Source: Actinomadura alba (GTDB lineage Bacteria > Actinomycetota > Actinomycetes > Streptosporangiales > Streptosporangiaceae). Taken from it: a DNA stretch of 64,000 bases. Positions within the stretch are counted from its first letter, which is position 1; every line of letters starts with the position of its first letter. Position numbers and translations under genes: made by a program. The stretch is taken from positions 1 to 64,000 of the forward strand of contig NZ_JABVEC010000025.1 of assembly GCF_014323705.1 (NCBI RefSeq). The letters run 5' to 3'. The notes below the pieces were generated by a model. It worked only from the letters and a program-made list of their open reading frames with translations. It did no database searches and was not told the DNA's origin. Below, in pieces: positions 36,124-44,494 of this stretch.

Positions 36124-36699
36124 TCAGCCGCTCACGCCGTAGTCGGAGGCGATGCCCGTCAGTCCAGAGGCGTAGCCTTGGCCGACCGCACGGAACTTCC
36201 ACTCCGCGCCATTGCGATACAGCTCGCCGAACACCATGGCGGTCTCGGTGGAGGCATCCTCGGTCAGGTCATAGCGGGCGATCTCGTTGCCGTCTGCCTG
36301 GTTGACCACTCGGATGAAGGCATTGCGGACCTGCCCGAAGTTCTGCCCGCGCTTGTCGCCCTCGTAGATGGACACCGGAAAAACGATCTTCACTCCCTCC
36401 GCCGGGACAGCGTCAAGATTGACCTTGATCTGCTCGTCGTCGCCCTCCCCCTCACCGGTGAGGTTGTCCCCGGTGTGCTCGACCGCCCCCTCCGGGCTCT
36501 TGAGGTTGTTGAAGTACACGAAGTGCTGGCCGGACAAGACCTTGCCCGCCTCGGAGACCAGCAGGGCGCTGGCGTCGAGATCGAAGTCGCTGCCGGTGGT
36601 GGTACGTACATCCCAGCCCAGGCCCACCACCAGGGCGCTCAGTCCGGGTGCTTCCTTGGTCAGTGAGACGTTGCCGCCCTTGGTAAGACTTACTCCCAC
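36124..36699 (-). CDS. terD: TerD-family tellurite-resistance/stress protein
   Basis: A 191-residue TerD-fold protein, cytoplasmic and Ca2+-binding in characterised members, involved in tellurite, phage and general stress responses. MGVSLTKGGNVSLTKEAPGL (start read from GTG), GLGWDVRTTTGSDFDLDASA and the NNLKSPEGAVEHTGDNLTGE Asp/Gly-rich loop are diagnostic; DFDLD and the GEGEGDDEQI segment supply calcium ligands. The GTG at 36699 has GGAGG 6 nt upstream. It is divergent from the POLLUX-type channel gene, with a CTACTAC-type dyad in each promoter, so co-regulation is likely. No other ter gene is adjacent; terB lies 5 kb away. Confidence 0.92.
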   Translation of the reverse strand: MGVSLTKGGNVSLTKEAPGLSALVVGLGWDVRTTTGSDFDLDASALLVSEAGKVLSGQHFVYFNNLKSPEGAVEHTGDNLTGEGEGDDEQIKVNLDAVPAEGVKIVFPVSIYEGDKRGQNFGQVRNAFIRVVNQADGNEIARYDLTEDASTETAMVFGELYRNGAEWKFRAVGQGYASGLTGIASDYGVSG

Positions 36700-36809
36700 G
36701 GAGGACCTCCAGTTGTCGAGAGTGCATTCCGTCACACCACGTTGGTGAACGTAGGCACCTTCACCGACCCAGCGGCATCTGAGTGGCGCCGGGCCGGTGA
36801 GGGACCAAA

Positions 36810-36827
36810 CTATTACAACCGTAGTAG
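36810..36827 (-). promoter_or_regulatory. CTACTAC-type dyad in the terD promoter (site S1)
   Basis: Read on the minus strand, toward terD: CTACTAC-GGTT-GTAATAG, followed by TTTGG. Same sequence layout and orientation as S2 in front of the channel gene, differing only in the 4-bp spacer. Lies 111 bp before the terD start. Candidate BlaI/MecI-family operator overlapping the promoter. Confidence 0.65.
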
Positions 36828-36908
36828 ATGATCTTACGCGCGATGCAGTGTTTCCCCGGACCCGCAAGGGTCGCCCTTCGCTCCTGCCCGGGTTCTCGCG
36901 AGATCTCG

Positions 36909-36926
36909 CTACTACTGATGTAATAG
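36909..36926 (+). promoter_or_regulatory. CTACTAC-type dyad in the POLLUX-channel promoter (site S2)
   Basis: CTACTAC-TGAT-GTAATAG followed by CATTGG, pointing toward the channel gene whose start is 79 bp downstream. Together with S1 it brackets the divergent promoter region (82 bp between sites). TAATAG within it may be part of the -10. Confidence 0.65.
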
Positions 36927-37004
36927 CATTGGAAAATCACGGTAGGCGGGATGGCTAGGTGATCTTCAAACACATGGTGGGCTGTCGGGTACGGGGAGGT
37001 TCGG

Positions 37005-38879
37005 TTGGTTCAAGCCACGAAAAGGGATCGGATCCGGTACTGGTTCGACAACACGATGTCGCGAGGCACCTCAGCATTGATCGGCTGGCTCGGCTTGGCG
37101 TCAGGCGTACTGATCATGATCATCGCCACCGCAGCCGTGGCGATCGCACCGCAGGATTCCGCAGATAACGGGCACTGGGCGGGAGTGCTGTGGCGAAGCC
37201 TGCTGCGGACACTGGATCCGGGCACCATGGGCGGCGACGAGGGCACCGCCCCTTTCCTAGGGCTGATGCTGACCGCCACCATCGGTGGGATCTTCATCGT
37301 CAGCGCACTGATCGGCGTACTCACCACCGGCCTGGAAGGCAAGATCACCGAACTGAGGAAGGGGCGGTCGCGGATCGTCGAACGCGGCCACACCCTCGTG
37401 CTGGGCTGGTCCGATCAGGTCTTCACCGTCATCTCAGAGCTGGCCGAGGCCAATCAAAGCGAACGCCGCTCCTGCGTGGCGATCCTGGCCGACCGGGACA
37501 AAGTCGACATGGAAGACGCGATCCGGGCCAGCGTCGGCGACACGGGGCGCACCCGGGTGGTGTGCCGGCGTGGCAACCCTTTGAAGGTCGCCGATCTAGA
37601 ACTGGTCAGCCCCGGCACCGCCCGGTCGATCATGGTGGTGTCGCCGGATGTCGATGATCCTGACACCCACGTCATCAAAGTCCTGCTCTCGCTGGGCGCT
37701 CGAACCTGGGACGACGAGCGTCCGCACGTTGTCGCGGCCGTTCAGAACTCAGGCAACCTCCCCGCCGCCCGCCTGGCCGGGGGGCCGGCCGCGCACGTCA
37801 TCGACGCCGACGACATCGCCATCCGCCTCATCGTGCAGTCCCACCGCCAATCCGGCCTGTCCACCGTCTGCACCGACCTGCTGGACTACGAGGGCCACGA
37901 GATCTACATGCGCCCGGAGCCCACATTGGCAGGGGTCACCTTTGGCAGGGCACTCGACGCCTACGAACTCGGCATCCCCATCGGGCTCCGCCACCAGGAC
38001 GGGTCCATAGCGATCAACCCCGCCATGGACACCATCATCAACGCCGACGACGAAATCATCATGCTGGCCGAGGACGACCTGCTCATCCGGCTCGCCGACA
38101 CCCCACCGGCGATCATCGAATCCGCGATCGCCACCGCCGCTCCACACACCCCCAAACCCGAGCGCACCCTGCTCATCGGCTGGAACCACCGAGCACCAAA
38201 GATCATCAACCTGCTGGACGAGTTCGTCCAATCCGGGTCGACCCTGACCATCGCCACCCAACACGAAGATCCCCGCAACGCACTGAAACCACCGGTCAAC
38301 CTGACAGTGCACGTCACCGGATGTGATCCAACCGACCGTGCCCAGCTCGAAGCACTCGACGTAGGGTCCTACCAGCACATCATCGTGCTCGCCGACAACG
38401 ACCTCGACCCCTACCATGCCGACGCCCGAACCCTGGTCACCCTGCTGCACCTACGAGACATGGAGGAACGCCTCGGCGACCCCTATTCAATCGTGAGCGA
38501 GATCAACGACGACGCCAACCGAGAGGTCGCTCAGGTAACCAAGGCCGACGACTTCGTTGTCAGCAACAAACTGATCAGTCTGATGCTCACACAGCTCAGC
38601 GAGAACCGGCACCTGCACGAGGTGTTCGTCAATCTACTCGACCCCTCCGGCTCGGAGATCTATCTCAAACCCGCATCCGACTACCTGTGGCCCGACGCTG
38701 CCGCGAACTTCGCCACGGTGATCGAAGCCGCCCGGCGCCGCGGTGAGACGGCCATCGGATATCGGCTCCGCGACCAATTCCACCAACCCCCCGACTACGG
38801 CGTCGTCCTCAACCCCTGCAAAGCCGGGCTCCTCAGGCTGACCTCGCAGGACCGCGTCATCGTGCTCGCCGAGAGCTGA
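37005..38879 (+). CDS. CASTOR/POLLUX-type ion channel protein with RCK-like domains
   Basis: A 624-residue membrane protein related to the plant nuclear channels CASTOR and POLLUX/DMI1. Helix 1 at about 24-47 (LIGWLGLASGVLIMIIATAA), a pore region WRSLLRTLDPGTMGGDEG near 67-80, and helix 2 near 86-108 (GLMLTATIGGIFIVSALIGV). After LTTGLEGKITELRKGRSRIV come two Rossmann-like RCK/TrkA-N units, beginning HTLVLGWSDQVFTVISEL (about 132) and RTLLIGWNHRAPKIINLL (about 389). The likely job is gated K+ or Ca2+ flux. TTG 37005 is favoured as start because GGGGAGG stands 5-6 nt before it. Controlled with terD through S1/S2. Confidence 0.85.
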   Translation: MVQATKRDRIRYWFDNTMSRGTSALIGWLGLASGVLIMIIATAAVAIAPQDSADNGHWAGVLWRSLLRTLDPGTMGGDEGTAPFLGLMLTATIGGIFIVSALIGVLTTGLEGKITELRKGRSRIVERGHTLVLGWSDQVFTVISELAEANQSERRSCVAILADRDKVDMEDAIRASVGDTGRTRVVCRRGNPLKVADLELVSPGTARSIMVVSPDVDDPDTHVIKVLLSLGARTWDDERPHVVAAVQNSGNLPAARLAGGPAAHVIDADDIAIRLIVQSHRQSGLSTVCTDLLDYEGHEIYMRPEPTLAGVTFGRALDAYELGIPIGLRHQDGSIAINPAMDTIINADDEIIMLAEDDLLIRLADTPPAIIESAIATAAPHTPKPERTLLIGWNHRAPKIINLLDEFVQSGSTLTIATQHEDPRNALKPPVNLTVHVTGCDPTDRAQLEALDVGSYQHIIVLADNDLDPYHADARTLVTLLHLRDMEERLGDPYSIVSEINDDANREVAQVTKADDFVVSNKLISLMLTQLSENRHLHEVFVNLLDPSGSEIYLKPASDYLWPDAAANFATVIEAARRRGETAIGYRLRDQFHQPPDYGVVLNPCKAGLLRLTSQDRVIVLAES

Positions 38880-38883
38880 CCTC

Positions 38884-39000
38884 ATGTCATCTGGTCAGTC
38901 GGCGGTGGCCGGACGAGCCGAACTCATGCCCGGCACCGTAGCCGGACTCGTCCGTGTCCGCGACGCGCTCACCGCGACCCACACCGCCAACCCGCACTGA
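38884..39000 (+). other. Possible 38-codon small ORF
   Basis: ATG at 38884, 5 bp after the channel gene, opens a frame of 38 codons (MSSGQSAVAGRAELMPGTVA...) ending 8 bp before the next gene. Composition is plausible but no ribosome site or family is visible, so it may be chance. Confidence 0.2.
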
Positions 39001-39007
39001 CGCCGTC

Positions 39008-40225
39008 ATGGATCAGCCGATCTTCACAGCGTCCCTGCTCGCCGCCGGGTCGGTGCTGGCCGTTGTCGCGCAGTGGCGCGGCTGGCGGCCGTCGCTGCGC
39101 ACCGCACTCGCGGTCGGGATCGGGCTGCGCCTGGTGCTGCTGGTCACCGCCGCGAATGACTCCTGGCAGCCGGTCGACTTCGTCCTTAGCTTCAAGCCCG
39201 CGGGCGAGGCGGTCCTGGCAGGTCAGGACCCAGTGCTGGCCACGGAAGGCGCCTGGCATTTCCTGCCGATGATCCCCTACCTGTATGCCGCCGGACTGGC
39301 GGTGGGGCTGCCATGGGAGATCGCCGGACGGCTGGTCACGGTGGCCGCCGATGTGGTTTTGATCGTGTTGGTCGGGCGGCTCGCCGGCGCGTCCAGGGAA
39401 CTGAGCCGGTTTCAGTACGCCTGCAACCCGATCGCTTTGATGGTGTCGGTGATCCACTCGCAGGTTGAGCCTGTGGCTCTGGTGTTCCTGGTGGCCGCCT
39501 ATCTGTGCGCACGTTCGAGCCGAGGTATCGCCGCCGGTGCGCTGCTGGGATTGGCGTTGTCGGCAAAGAGCTGGCCGGTCATCGTGCTGCCGGTGGTCTT
39601 GGCCATGCTGCCCACGTGGCGGCACCGATGTCAGGGCCTGGTGGCAGCCGGAGCGGTGCCGCTGATGTTCCTGCTCACCCTGCCGCTGATCGTGAACGTC
39701 TCCTGGGCCCGCTTGATGGATATAGCCGGGTACCTGGGTGGAGTCCGTCCGATCGTCGGCGAATGGGGCTGGACCGCGTGGATGACCGGAGGCAACTGGG
39801 AACTGGCACCGGCCCCGGCCAAGATCGGCCAGATCGTCCTCTACATAACCCTGGCGGTAGTGGCCTGGGCGTGGCGGCGCGCCGACCCTGTGGACCAGAC
39901 CGCGGCCATGCTCCTGGCGTTCATGATCGTCACGCCGCGGATGGCCGCGCAGTACCTGCTGTGGTTCGTCCCATTCCTCATCGCCCGGCCTACCCGATGG
40001 AGCGGGCCGGCCATGGCGGCGGCAGCGACATGGGCCGGGCTCGGTTACATCTTCCTGACCCAATTCGACTACATCGGCTGGGCGCGCCACCATTCGTGGT
40101 GGGCGATGAGTTCGGCCGCCGTCATCCCGCTCCTGGCCCTGGCCATGCCCTGGGCCCGACGCCGACCCTCACGGCCTACTGTGACGCAAAGCCCGCCGCA
40201 ACCTGAACTCGCCGCTGTCACCTGA
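39008..40225 (+). CDS. Polytopic membrane protein, GT-C/GT87-like mannosyltransferase candidate
   Basis: A 405-residue protein with about ten membrane helices. An early periplasmic loop contains AANDSWQPVDFVLSFKPAGE, an acidic motif position typical of GT-C polyprenyl-phosphate-dependent glycosyltransferases; HFLPMIPYLYAAGLAVGLPW, IALMVSVIHSQVEPVALVFL and YLLWFVPFLIARPTR are similar to GT87/PIG-M-like proteins. The donor would be a polyprenol-linked sugar. ATG 39008 is chosen at the beginning of conserved sequence; its ribosome site is weak. It follows the channel gene by 128 bp and may be cotranscribed. Family assignment is tentative. Confidence 0.6.
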   Translation: MDQPIFTASLLAAGSVLAVVAQWRGWRPSLRTALAVGIGLRLVLLVTAANDSWQPVDFVLSFKPAGEAVLAGQDPVLATEGAWHFLPMIPYLYAAGLAVGLPWEIAGRLVTVAADVVLIVLVGRLAGASRELSRFQYACNPIALMVSVIHSQVEPVALVFLVAAYLCARSSRGIAAGALLGLALSAKSWPVIVLPVVLAMLPTWRHRCQGLVAAGAVPLMFLLTLPLIVNVSWARLMDIAGYLGGVRPIVGEWGWTAWMTGGNWELAPAPAKIGQIVLYITLAVVAWAWRRADPVDQTAAMLLAFMIVTPRMAAQYLLWFVPFLIARPTRWSGPAMAAAATWAGLGYIFLTQFDYIGWARHHSWWAMSSAAVIPLLALAMPWARRRPSRPTVTQSPPQPELAAVT

Positions 40226-40293
40226 CCCATGCCCGCCTGGTCGAGCCGGCCGTGCCCCACGGATCCGCACCATGAGGACAGAGCTCGGCTAGG

Positions 40294-41142
40294 TCAGGGC
40301 GCAAGATCGTCAGCCACCCGGGCGCGGGCGGCCATTTCATGTTCATAGCTGCCGCGCAGCGCCTGGATATCGGCGCGCAGGGCGGCGAGCTCGGCGAGCA
40401 TGACCGCGTTGGTGTCCTGCCCGAGGTCGGCGTCCGACCTTTCCGTCCCCTCCCCCTGCTGGGCTTCGTCCTCCTCCATCGCACGCACGACCACGGCGAT
40501 GAACAGGTTCAGCACAACGAAGGTACAGATCAAGATGAAGACCACGAAGAAGATCCACGATGAGGGGTGTTCCTCCATCACCGCGCGAGCGACCTCCGAC
40601 CACGCCTCACCCGTCATGACCTGAAACAGGGTGAACAGTGAAGCTCCAAGGTCGCCGAAGTATTCGGGATGGGTCGCGCCGTACAGCTTGGTGGCCATCA
40701 CCGCCGCCACGTACAGCACCAGTCCCAGCAGGGCGGCAATGGAGGCCATACCGGGCATCGCGCTCAGCAGCGCCGACACCACCCGGCGCAGGCTCGGTAC
40801 CACCGAGATCAGCCGTAGGGCCCGCAGGATCCGCAAAGCCCGCAGCACGGACAAGGTTCCGGAGTGCGGGGCGAGGGAGATGCCGACGATGACGGCATCG
40901 AAGATGTTCCACGGGTCGCGGACGAACCTGAGCCGATGGACATACGCCTTGGCCAGCAGCTCGACCACGAAGACGTACAACGCCACTCGGTCAATGACAT
41001 GCAGCACGCCGCCGTACCGCTCCATCATCGCCGGAGAGGTCTCCAAGCCCAACGTGACAGCGTTGACCACGATCACCATGGTGACCAGCTGCTGAGTGCG
41101 GCGCGATTCCACCACAGTGCGAATGCGCGCACGCCGGGTCAT
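40294..41142 (-). CDS. Single-domain voltage-gated cation channel with TGEAW filter
   Basis: A 282-residue six-helix channel of the NaChBac type, assembling as a tetramer. S1-S3 lie at about 18-90; S4 has the voltage-sensing repeat VLRALRILRALRLISVVPSL with Arg at 101, 104, 107 and 110 (every third residue); S5 at about 132-151; pore helix and filter LFTLFQVMTGEAWSEV (169-184); S6 at about 191-220. The C-terminus (about 230-265) is a neck plus short coiled coil. NaChBac has TLESW at the filter, whereas TGEAW is what repeat IV of animal L-type Ca2+ channels carries, so Ca2+ permeation is possible. Starts 165 bp from dyad S3. Converges on the membrane protein gene. Confidence 0.88.
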   Translation of the reverse strand: MTRRARIRTVVESRRTQQLVTMVIVVNAVTLGLETSPAMMERYGGVLHVIDRVALYVFVVELLAKAYVHRLRFVRDPWNIFDAVIVGISLAPHSGTLSVLRALRILRALRLISVVPSLRRVVSALLSAMPGMASIAALLGLVLYVAAVMATKLYGATHPEYFGDLGASLFTLFQVMTGEAWSEVARAVMEEHPSSWIFFVVFILICTFVVLNLFIAVVVRAMEEDEAQQGEGTERSDADLGQDTNAVMLAELAALRADIQALRGSYEHEMAARARVADDLAP

Positions 41143-41306
41143 CCCGTGCTCCCGGCCGCGGCTCGACGTCCCGCCGCGCCGATGATCATCGTGATATCCG
41201 CACGGTGCAACGTGCGAGCCCTACGGTGACGACGACCACGACGCGCCTGCGCCGATCCCACTGAGGCACCTCCACGGCATGTGAGCAGCCGGCGAACCCG
41301 CCGCTG

Positions 41307-41324
41307 CTACTACTAGCGTAGTAG
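41307..41324 (+). promoter_or_regulatory. CTACTAC-type dyad (site S3), perfect palindromic arms
   Basis: CTACTAC-TAGC-GTAGTAG, followed by TATTGG. As at S1/S2 the TTGG lies on the right, so the element points rightward, away from the voltage-gated channel, although its symmetric arms could also control that gene 165 bp to the left. Strongest match of the three sites. Confidence 0.65.
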
Positions 41325-41763
41325 TATTGGGTGGAAAATCACGGCAGATGGAAGGATCTTGTAGCGTTCAAACGCGTGAGGGTGCGTTCGGAGTGGACGG
41401 CCCCATCGGCGGACACCGTCCTGACATCGGCACGCTGCCGACCGAGTGAGTACCTGTAGGCGACGTTCAGATCGCGGCGGCGGACTATGACGTCGAAGTT
41501 CAGCGCGTGACGCTGATCGCTGCGCAGGGTTGGCGCCACAACCTCATCGCTTGCCGCACCACACGACATGAAAGGGCATCGGAAACCTCCCTTCCATCGC
41601 AGCAAACTAAGCGACGACGGAACCATGAAATCGCACGCTCGGCCGTGGGCGTCGCGCGGACGGCATTCCCCTACAGCACACCGATGCGCTGACCCGACAT
41701 TGCTATCGGAATGAGCCATTAGCGCAGAATTAACCCGGCGCTCAGCTGCTGCAGAGATCAACG
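41325..41763 (+). other. Gene-free stretch resembling the POLLUX-channel leader
   Basis: Immediately after S3, GGAAAATCACGG(C)AG and then GATCTT and TTCAAAC recur in the order seen after S2 (36931-36985), indicating a duplicated promoter/leader. No channel gene follows; only a 33-codon frame (41348-41449, starting MEGSCSVQ) is open close to the leader. A 140-codon minus-strand frame covering the region looks non-coding. Probably a relict promoter or a non-coding transcript. Confidence 0.45.
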
Positions 41764-41782
41764 ACTACGACATCTGTAGCAG
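41764..41782 (+). promoter_or_regulatory. 19-bp dyad in the terB promoter (site S4)
   Basis: ACTACGACA-TC-TGTAGCAG, with core ACA-N2-TGT, the general form of BlaI/MecI/CopY operators. The same 19-mer, differing only in the two central bases, lies before the CDF transporter gene. Located 47 bp before the terB start. Confidence 0.65.
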
Positions 41783-41829
41783 GTCGGTTAGACTTCTGAT
41801 GCAACGTCAACGATGAGGAGGCCTCCCTG

Positions 41830-42285
41830 ATGGCCCTATGGAACAAGCTTCGGGATTCCACCCAGAACATGCAGACCCAGCTGATGGCGAAGAAGAACGA
41901 TCTGAAGAGCGGCGCGTTCCGCGACGCGAGCATGGCGATGTGCGCACTCGTCGCCGCGGCGGACGGATCGGTCGACCCGTCCGAACGGCAACGGACGGCA
42001 TCCCTCATCGCCACCAACGAAGTACTGCAGAACTTCCCCGCCGACGACCTGCAACGCCGCTTCAACGACTACCTGGCCAAGCTCACCACCGACTTCGACT
42101 TCGGCAAGGTCAGCATCCTGCAGGACATCGGCAAAGCGAAGAAGAAGCCGGCCGAAGCCCGCGCCGTCATCCAGATCGGCATCATCATCGGCGGCGCCGA
42201 CGGCAACTTCGACGACGCCGAGAAAGCCGTCGTACGGGAGGCCTGCCACGCCGTCGGCCTGTCCCCCACCGAATTCGACCTCTGA
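41830..42285 (+). CDS. terB: TerB-family tellurite-resistance/stress protein
   Basis: A 151-residue all-helical TerB domain protein. MCALVAAADGSVDPSERQRT, then the second acidic repeat IIGGADGNFDDAEKAVVREA, form the two pseudo-symmetrical four-helix halves with Asp/Glu metal-binding loops. Family members associate with membranes and with TerC/TerD in stress and antiphage gene sets. AGGAGG lies 8-10 nt before the ATG. It is monocistronic between operator S4 and a strong hairpin, and a broken copy of its middle lies at 45.8 kb. Confidence 0.9.
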   Translation: MALWNKLRDSTQNMQTQLMAKKNDLKSGAFRDASMAMCALVAAADGSVDPSERQRTASLIATNEVLQNFPADDLQRRFNDYLAKLTTDFDFGKVSILQDIGKAKKKPAEARAVIQIGIIIGGADGNFDDAEKAVVREACHAVGLSPTEFDL

Positions 42286-42292
42286 ACCTCTC

Positions 42293-42334
42293 GCGCTTTA
42301 CCGCCGGCGGGGGCTGCCGCCGGCGGTATAGCGC
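42293..42334 (+). terminator. Hairpin terminator of terB
   Basis: Inverted repeat of 17-18 bp with one mismatch; inner arms TACCGCCGGCGG (42299-42310) and CCGCCGGCGGTA (42317-42328) are perfect, around the loop GGGCTG. Starts 8 bp after the terB stop. Confidence 0.8.
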
Positions 42335-42721
42335 CGCAAGACCCGGCAGTCGCCGAACTCGCCAAAGAGCTCGCAATCCAGTTCCTGCGGACCGGATGAG
42401 GGTGCTGGCTGCCGTGCCACTGCCGACTGTCCGAGAAGAAGCGCGATAACCCAGTAACGCGCGAGCGGACCTATGTACACGCCGATCGCATACCCGCCAA
42501 TGCCGATGTGGTGCCGGGCAAGACGCGGGCGGAGTACCAGAACATCCCCCTCCCCGCACGCCCGATCGTTTGTCCTCCCCTATTACGACCTCCTATCGCC
42601 GGCAGGCCGAGCACGCCCTGTCGTACTTGAGAGTGACGGACGAGGTGTGCTCTTGCGGGTGATGTGGCCGACCCCGGTGGATTCCTAGTGTCCTTGGCGA
42701 CCGGCTTGGCCAGCGCTGGGG
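42335..42721. other. Gene-free stretch before the ABC exporter
   Basis: About 390 bp without a convincing gene. A plus-strand tail near 42340-42400 reads AVAELAKELAIQFLRTG then stops and may be a remnant. TATTACGAC at 42581-42589 matches the left half of the S4 dyad but the right half is missing, so I do not call an operator. Promoter for the ABC genes presumably lies here. Confidence 0.35.
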
Positions 42722-43678
42722 ATGGGACGGCACATGATCGAGGCGATGGATCTCACGAAGAGTTATGGCGGCAGGCCGGCGGTGGACAGGCTGTCGTTCC
42801 GTGTACGGCCGGGAGCCGTGACGGGATTCCTCGGGCCCAATGGGGCCGGCAAGTCGACCACCATGCGATTGATCCTCGGTCTGGATGCGCCGACCGGCGG
42901 GCGGGTGATGATCAACGGCCGCCCCTACGGTGCGCTGCCGGCGCCGCTGCGAGAGGTCGGGGCCCTCTTGGACGCCAAGGCGGTGCACAGCGGGCGTTCG
43001 GCCTACCACCACCTGCTGTGGCTGGCGCGTAGCAATGGGCTGGCCCGCCGCCGGGTGGACGAGGTGCTGGAGCGGGTCGGCCTGGCCTCGGTCGCGCGCA
43101 AGCGAACCAGGGGGTTCTCGCTCGGGATGGGTCAACGCCTCGGCCTGGCCGCGGCATTGCTGGGTGACCCCGGAATCCTGATCCTGGACGAGCCGGTGAA
43201 CGGGCTCGACACCGAGGGCATTCGGTGGATCCGCACCCTGCTGAAGGGCCTGGCCGCCGAGGGCCGGACGGTGCTGCTGTCCAGTCACCTGATGAGCGAG
43301 ATGGAACTGACCGCTGACCACCTCATCGTGATCGGCCGGGGCAGGCTGCTGGCCGACACCACCATGCGGGACTTCATCGATCGCAACTCACGGGCGGTGA
43401 CTCTCGTACGAACCCCGGACACCGCCCGGCTCCGGACGGCGTTGGAGGAGCGGGGCGCCCTGGTCCATCCGCATGAGGCGGGGGCGTGGCTGGTGAGCGG
43501 TCTCACCGCGGCCACGATCGGCAAGATCGCGACCGAGCAGCGGATCGAACTGCACGAACTGGCTCCGCGGACGTCCTCCCTCGAGGAGGTCTACACACAG
43601 ATGACCGAAGCCGCGGTCGAATACCGGGCCTCAGGCGAGGGATCCGTACCGCGGATCCGGGCGGAGACGATGAGCTGA
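42722..43678 (+). CDS. ABC transporter ATPase, DrrA/NatA-like exporter type
   Basis: A 318-residue single ATPase. Walker A GPNGAGKST (about 38-46), signature FSLGMGQRLGLAAALL, Walker B ILILDEPVNGLD and the switch His in SSHLMSEME are intact. The ~90-residue C-terminal extension (RAVTLVRTPDTARLRTALEE...; SSLEEVYTQMTE) is typical of actinobacterial exporters for lipids or antibiotics. ATG 42722 or 42734 may be used; neither has a strong ribosome site. The stop overlaps the permease start by one base. Confidence 0.88.
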   Translation: MGRHMIEAMDLTKSYGGRPAVDRLSFRVRPGAVTGFLGPNGAGKSTTMRLILGLDAPTGGRVMINGRPYGALPAPLREVGALLDAKAVHSGRSAYHHLLWLARSNGLARRRVDEVLERVGLASVARKRTRGFSLGMGQRLGLAAALLGDPGILILDEPVNGLDTEGIRWIRTLLKGLAAEGRTVLLSSHLMSEMELTADHLIVIGRGRLLADTTMRDFIDRNSRAVTLVRTPDTARLRTALEERGALVHPHEAGAWLVSGLTAATIGKIATEQRIELHELAPRTSSLEEVYTQMTEAAVEYRASGEGSVPRIRAETMS

Positions 43679-44448
43679 TGACCACTGTCGCGACGAAGGA
43701 CCGGGTGGGATTCGGGAACGTGCTGGCGGCGGAGTGGACCAAAGCCTGGACCGTCAGGTCAACGATGTGGACCCCGATGGTGATGATGGTGCTGATCACG
43801 GGTTTCGCCGTGTTCGTCGGGGCCACCAGGAGCCTCCAGCCTGACGACACCATCCTGGGCGGCAGCCTCACCGGCGCGGTGACGGCACAGATCGCCGCCA
43901 GTGTGTTCGGCGTGCTGGTGGTCTCGGGAGAGTTCGGCTCCGGAACGATCCGTGCCACCTTCGCCGCCACCCCGCGCAGGGGGGCCGTACTGGCAGCCAA
44001 GGCGGTGGTGGTCGCGGTGGTGATGTTCACAACCGCATTGATCGGCAGTGTCGTGGCATACCAGATCGGCACGGAGATGCTCACCGGTGAGGGGTACGCC
44101 TCCGGTGACGCGTTCCCCGCAGTGCTGGGCATTGCCGTGTGCTGTGCCGCGGTGGGCCTGCTCGGCCTGGCGCTCGGTGCCGTGCTGCGACACTCGGCCG
44201 CAGCCATCACCACCATGATCGGCGTCCTGCTGCTGCCGTCGCTGTTCGGGCCGCTGTTCGGGGACCTGCAGCGCTGGGTGGCGGGCGCCTCGCCGATGGC
44301 GGCGCTGGAAAAGCTGACGCAGACCTCGGACGCGAGCCCGGACACGGTCGGCAGTCTCGGTGCGTGGCCGTCGCTGTCGCTGGTCTGCGTCTACAGCGCG
44401 ACTGCGCTGGTGCTGACCGCCTGGCTGGTGCGGCGCAGGGACACCTGA
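43678..44448 (+). CDS. ABC-2 type permease subunit
   Basis: A 256-residue membrane protein with six helices (for example MVMMVLITGFAVFVG, AQIAASVFGVLVVSGEF, AVVVAVVMFTTALIGSVVAY and AVLGIAVCCAAVGLLGLALG). GEFGSGTIRATFAATPRRG after helix 2 is a characteristic ABC-2 segment. Forms the membrane part of the exporter with the preceding ATPase; the start ATG lies in TGATG, showing tight coupling. Substrate unknown. The 46-bp gap to the convergent M56 gene holds no clear hairpin. Confidence 0.88.
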   Translation: MTTVATKDRVGFGNVLAAEWTKAWTVRSTMWTPMVMMVLITGFAVFVGATRSLQPDDTILGGSLTGAVTAQIAASVFGVLVVSGEFGSGTIRATFAATPRRGAVLAAKAVVVAVVMFTTALIGSVVAYQIGTEMLTGEGYASGDAFPAVLGIAVCCAAVGLLGLALGAVLRHSAAAITTMIGVLLLPSLFGPLFGDLQRWVAGASPMAALEKLTQTSDASPDTVGSLGAWPSLSLVCVYSATALVLTAWLVRRRDT

Positions 44449-44494
44449 CGGTTTGTACAACGGCGAATGGCCGGCGGCGTTTAGAGCAGATGGT

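Noticed and set aside
41339..41761. A 140-codon minus-strand frame between S3 and terB
   Set aside because: No ribosome site, no family, Arg/Ser-rich; it covers the duplicated leader and regulatory DNA.
42581..42599. TATTACGAC as an operator for the ABC exporter
   Set aside because: Only the left half of the S4-type dyad matches; the TGTAGCA half is missing and the distance to the start is large.
44453..44462. TTGTACAA as a possible BlaI-type operator (TACA/TGTA core)
   Set aside because: It lies between two convergent gene ends, where no promoter is expected, and lacks the arm sequences of the other sites.
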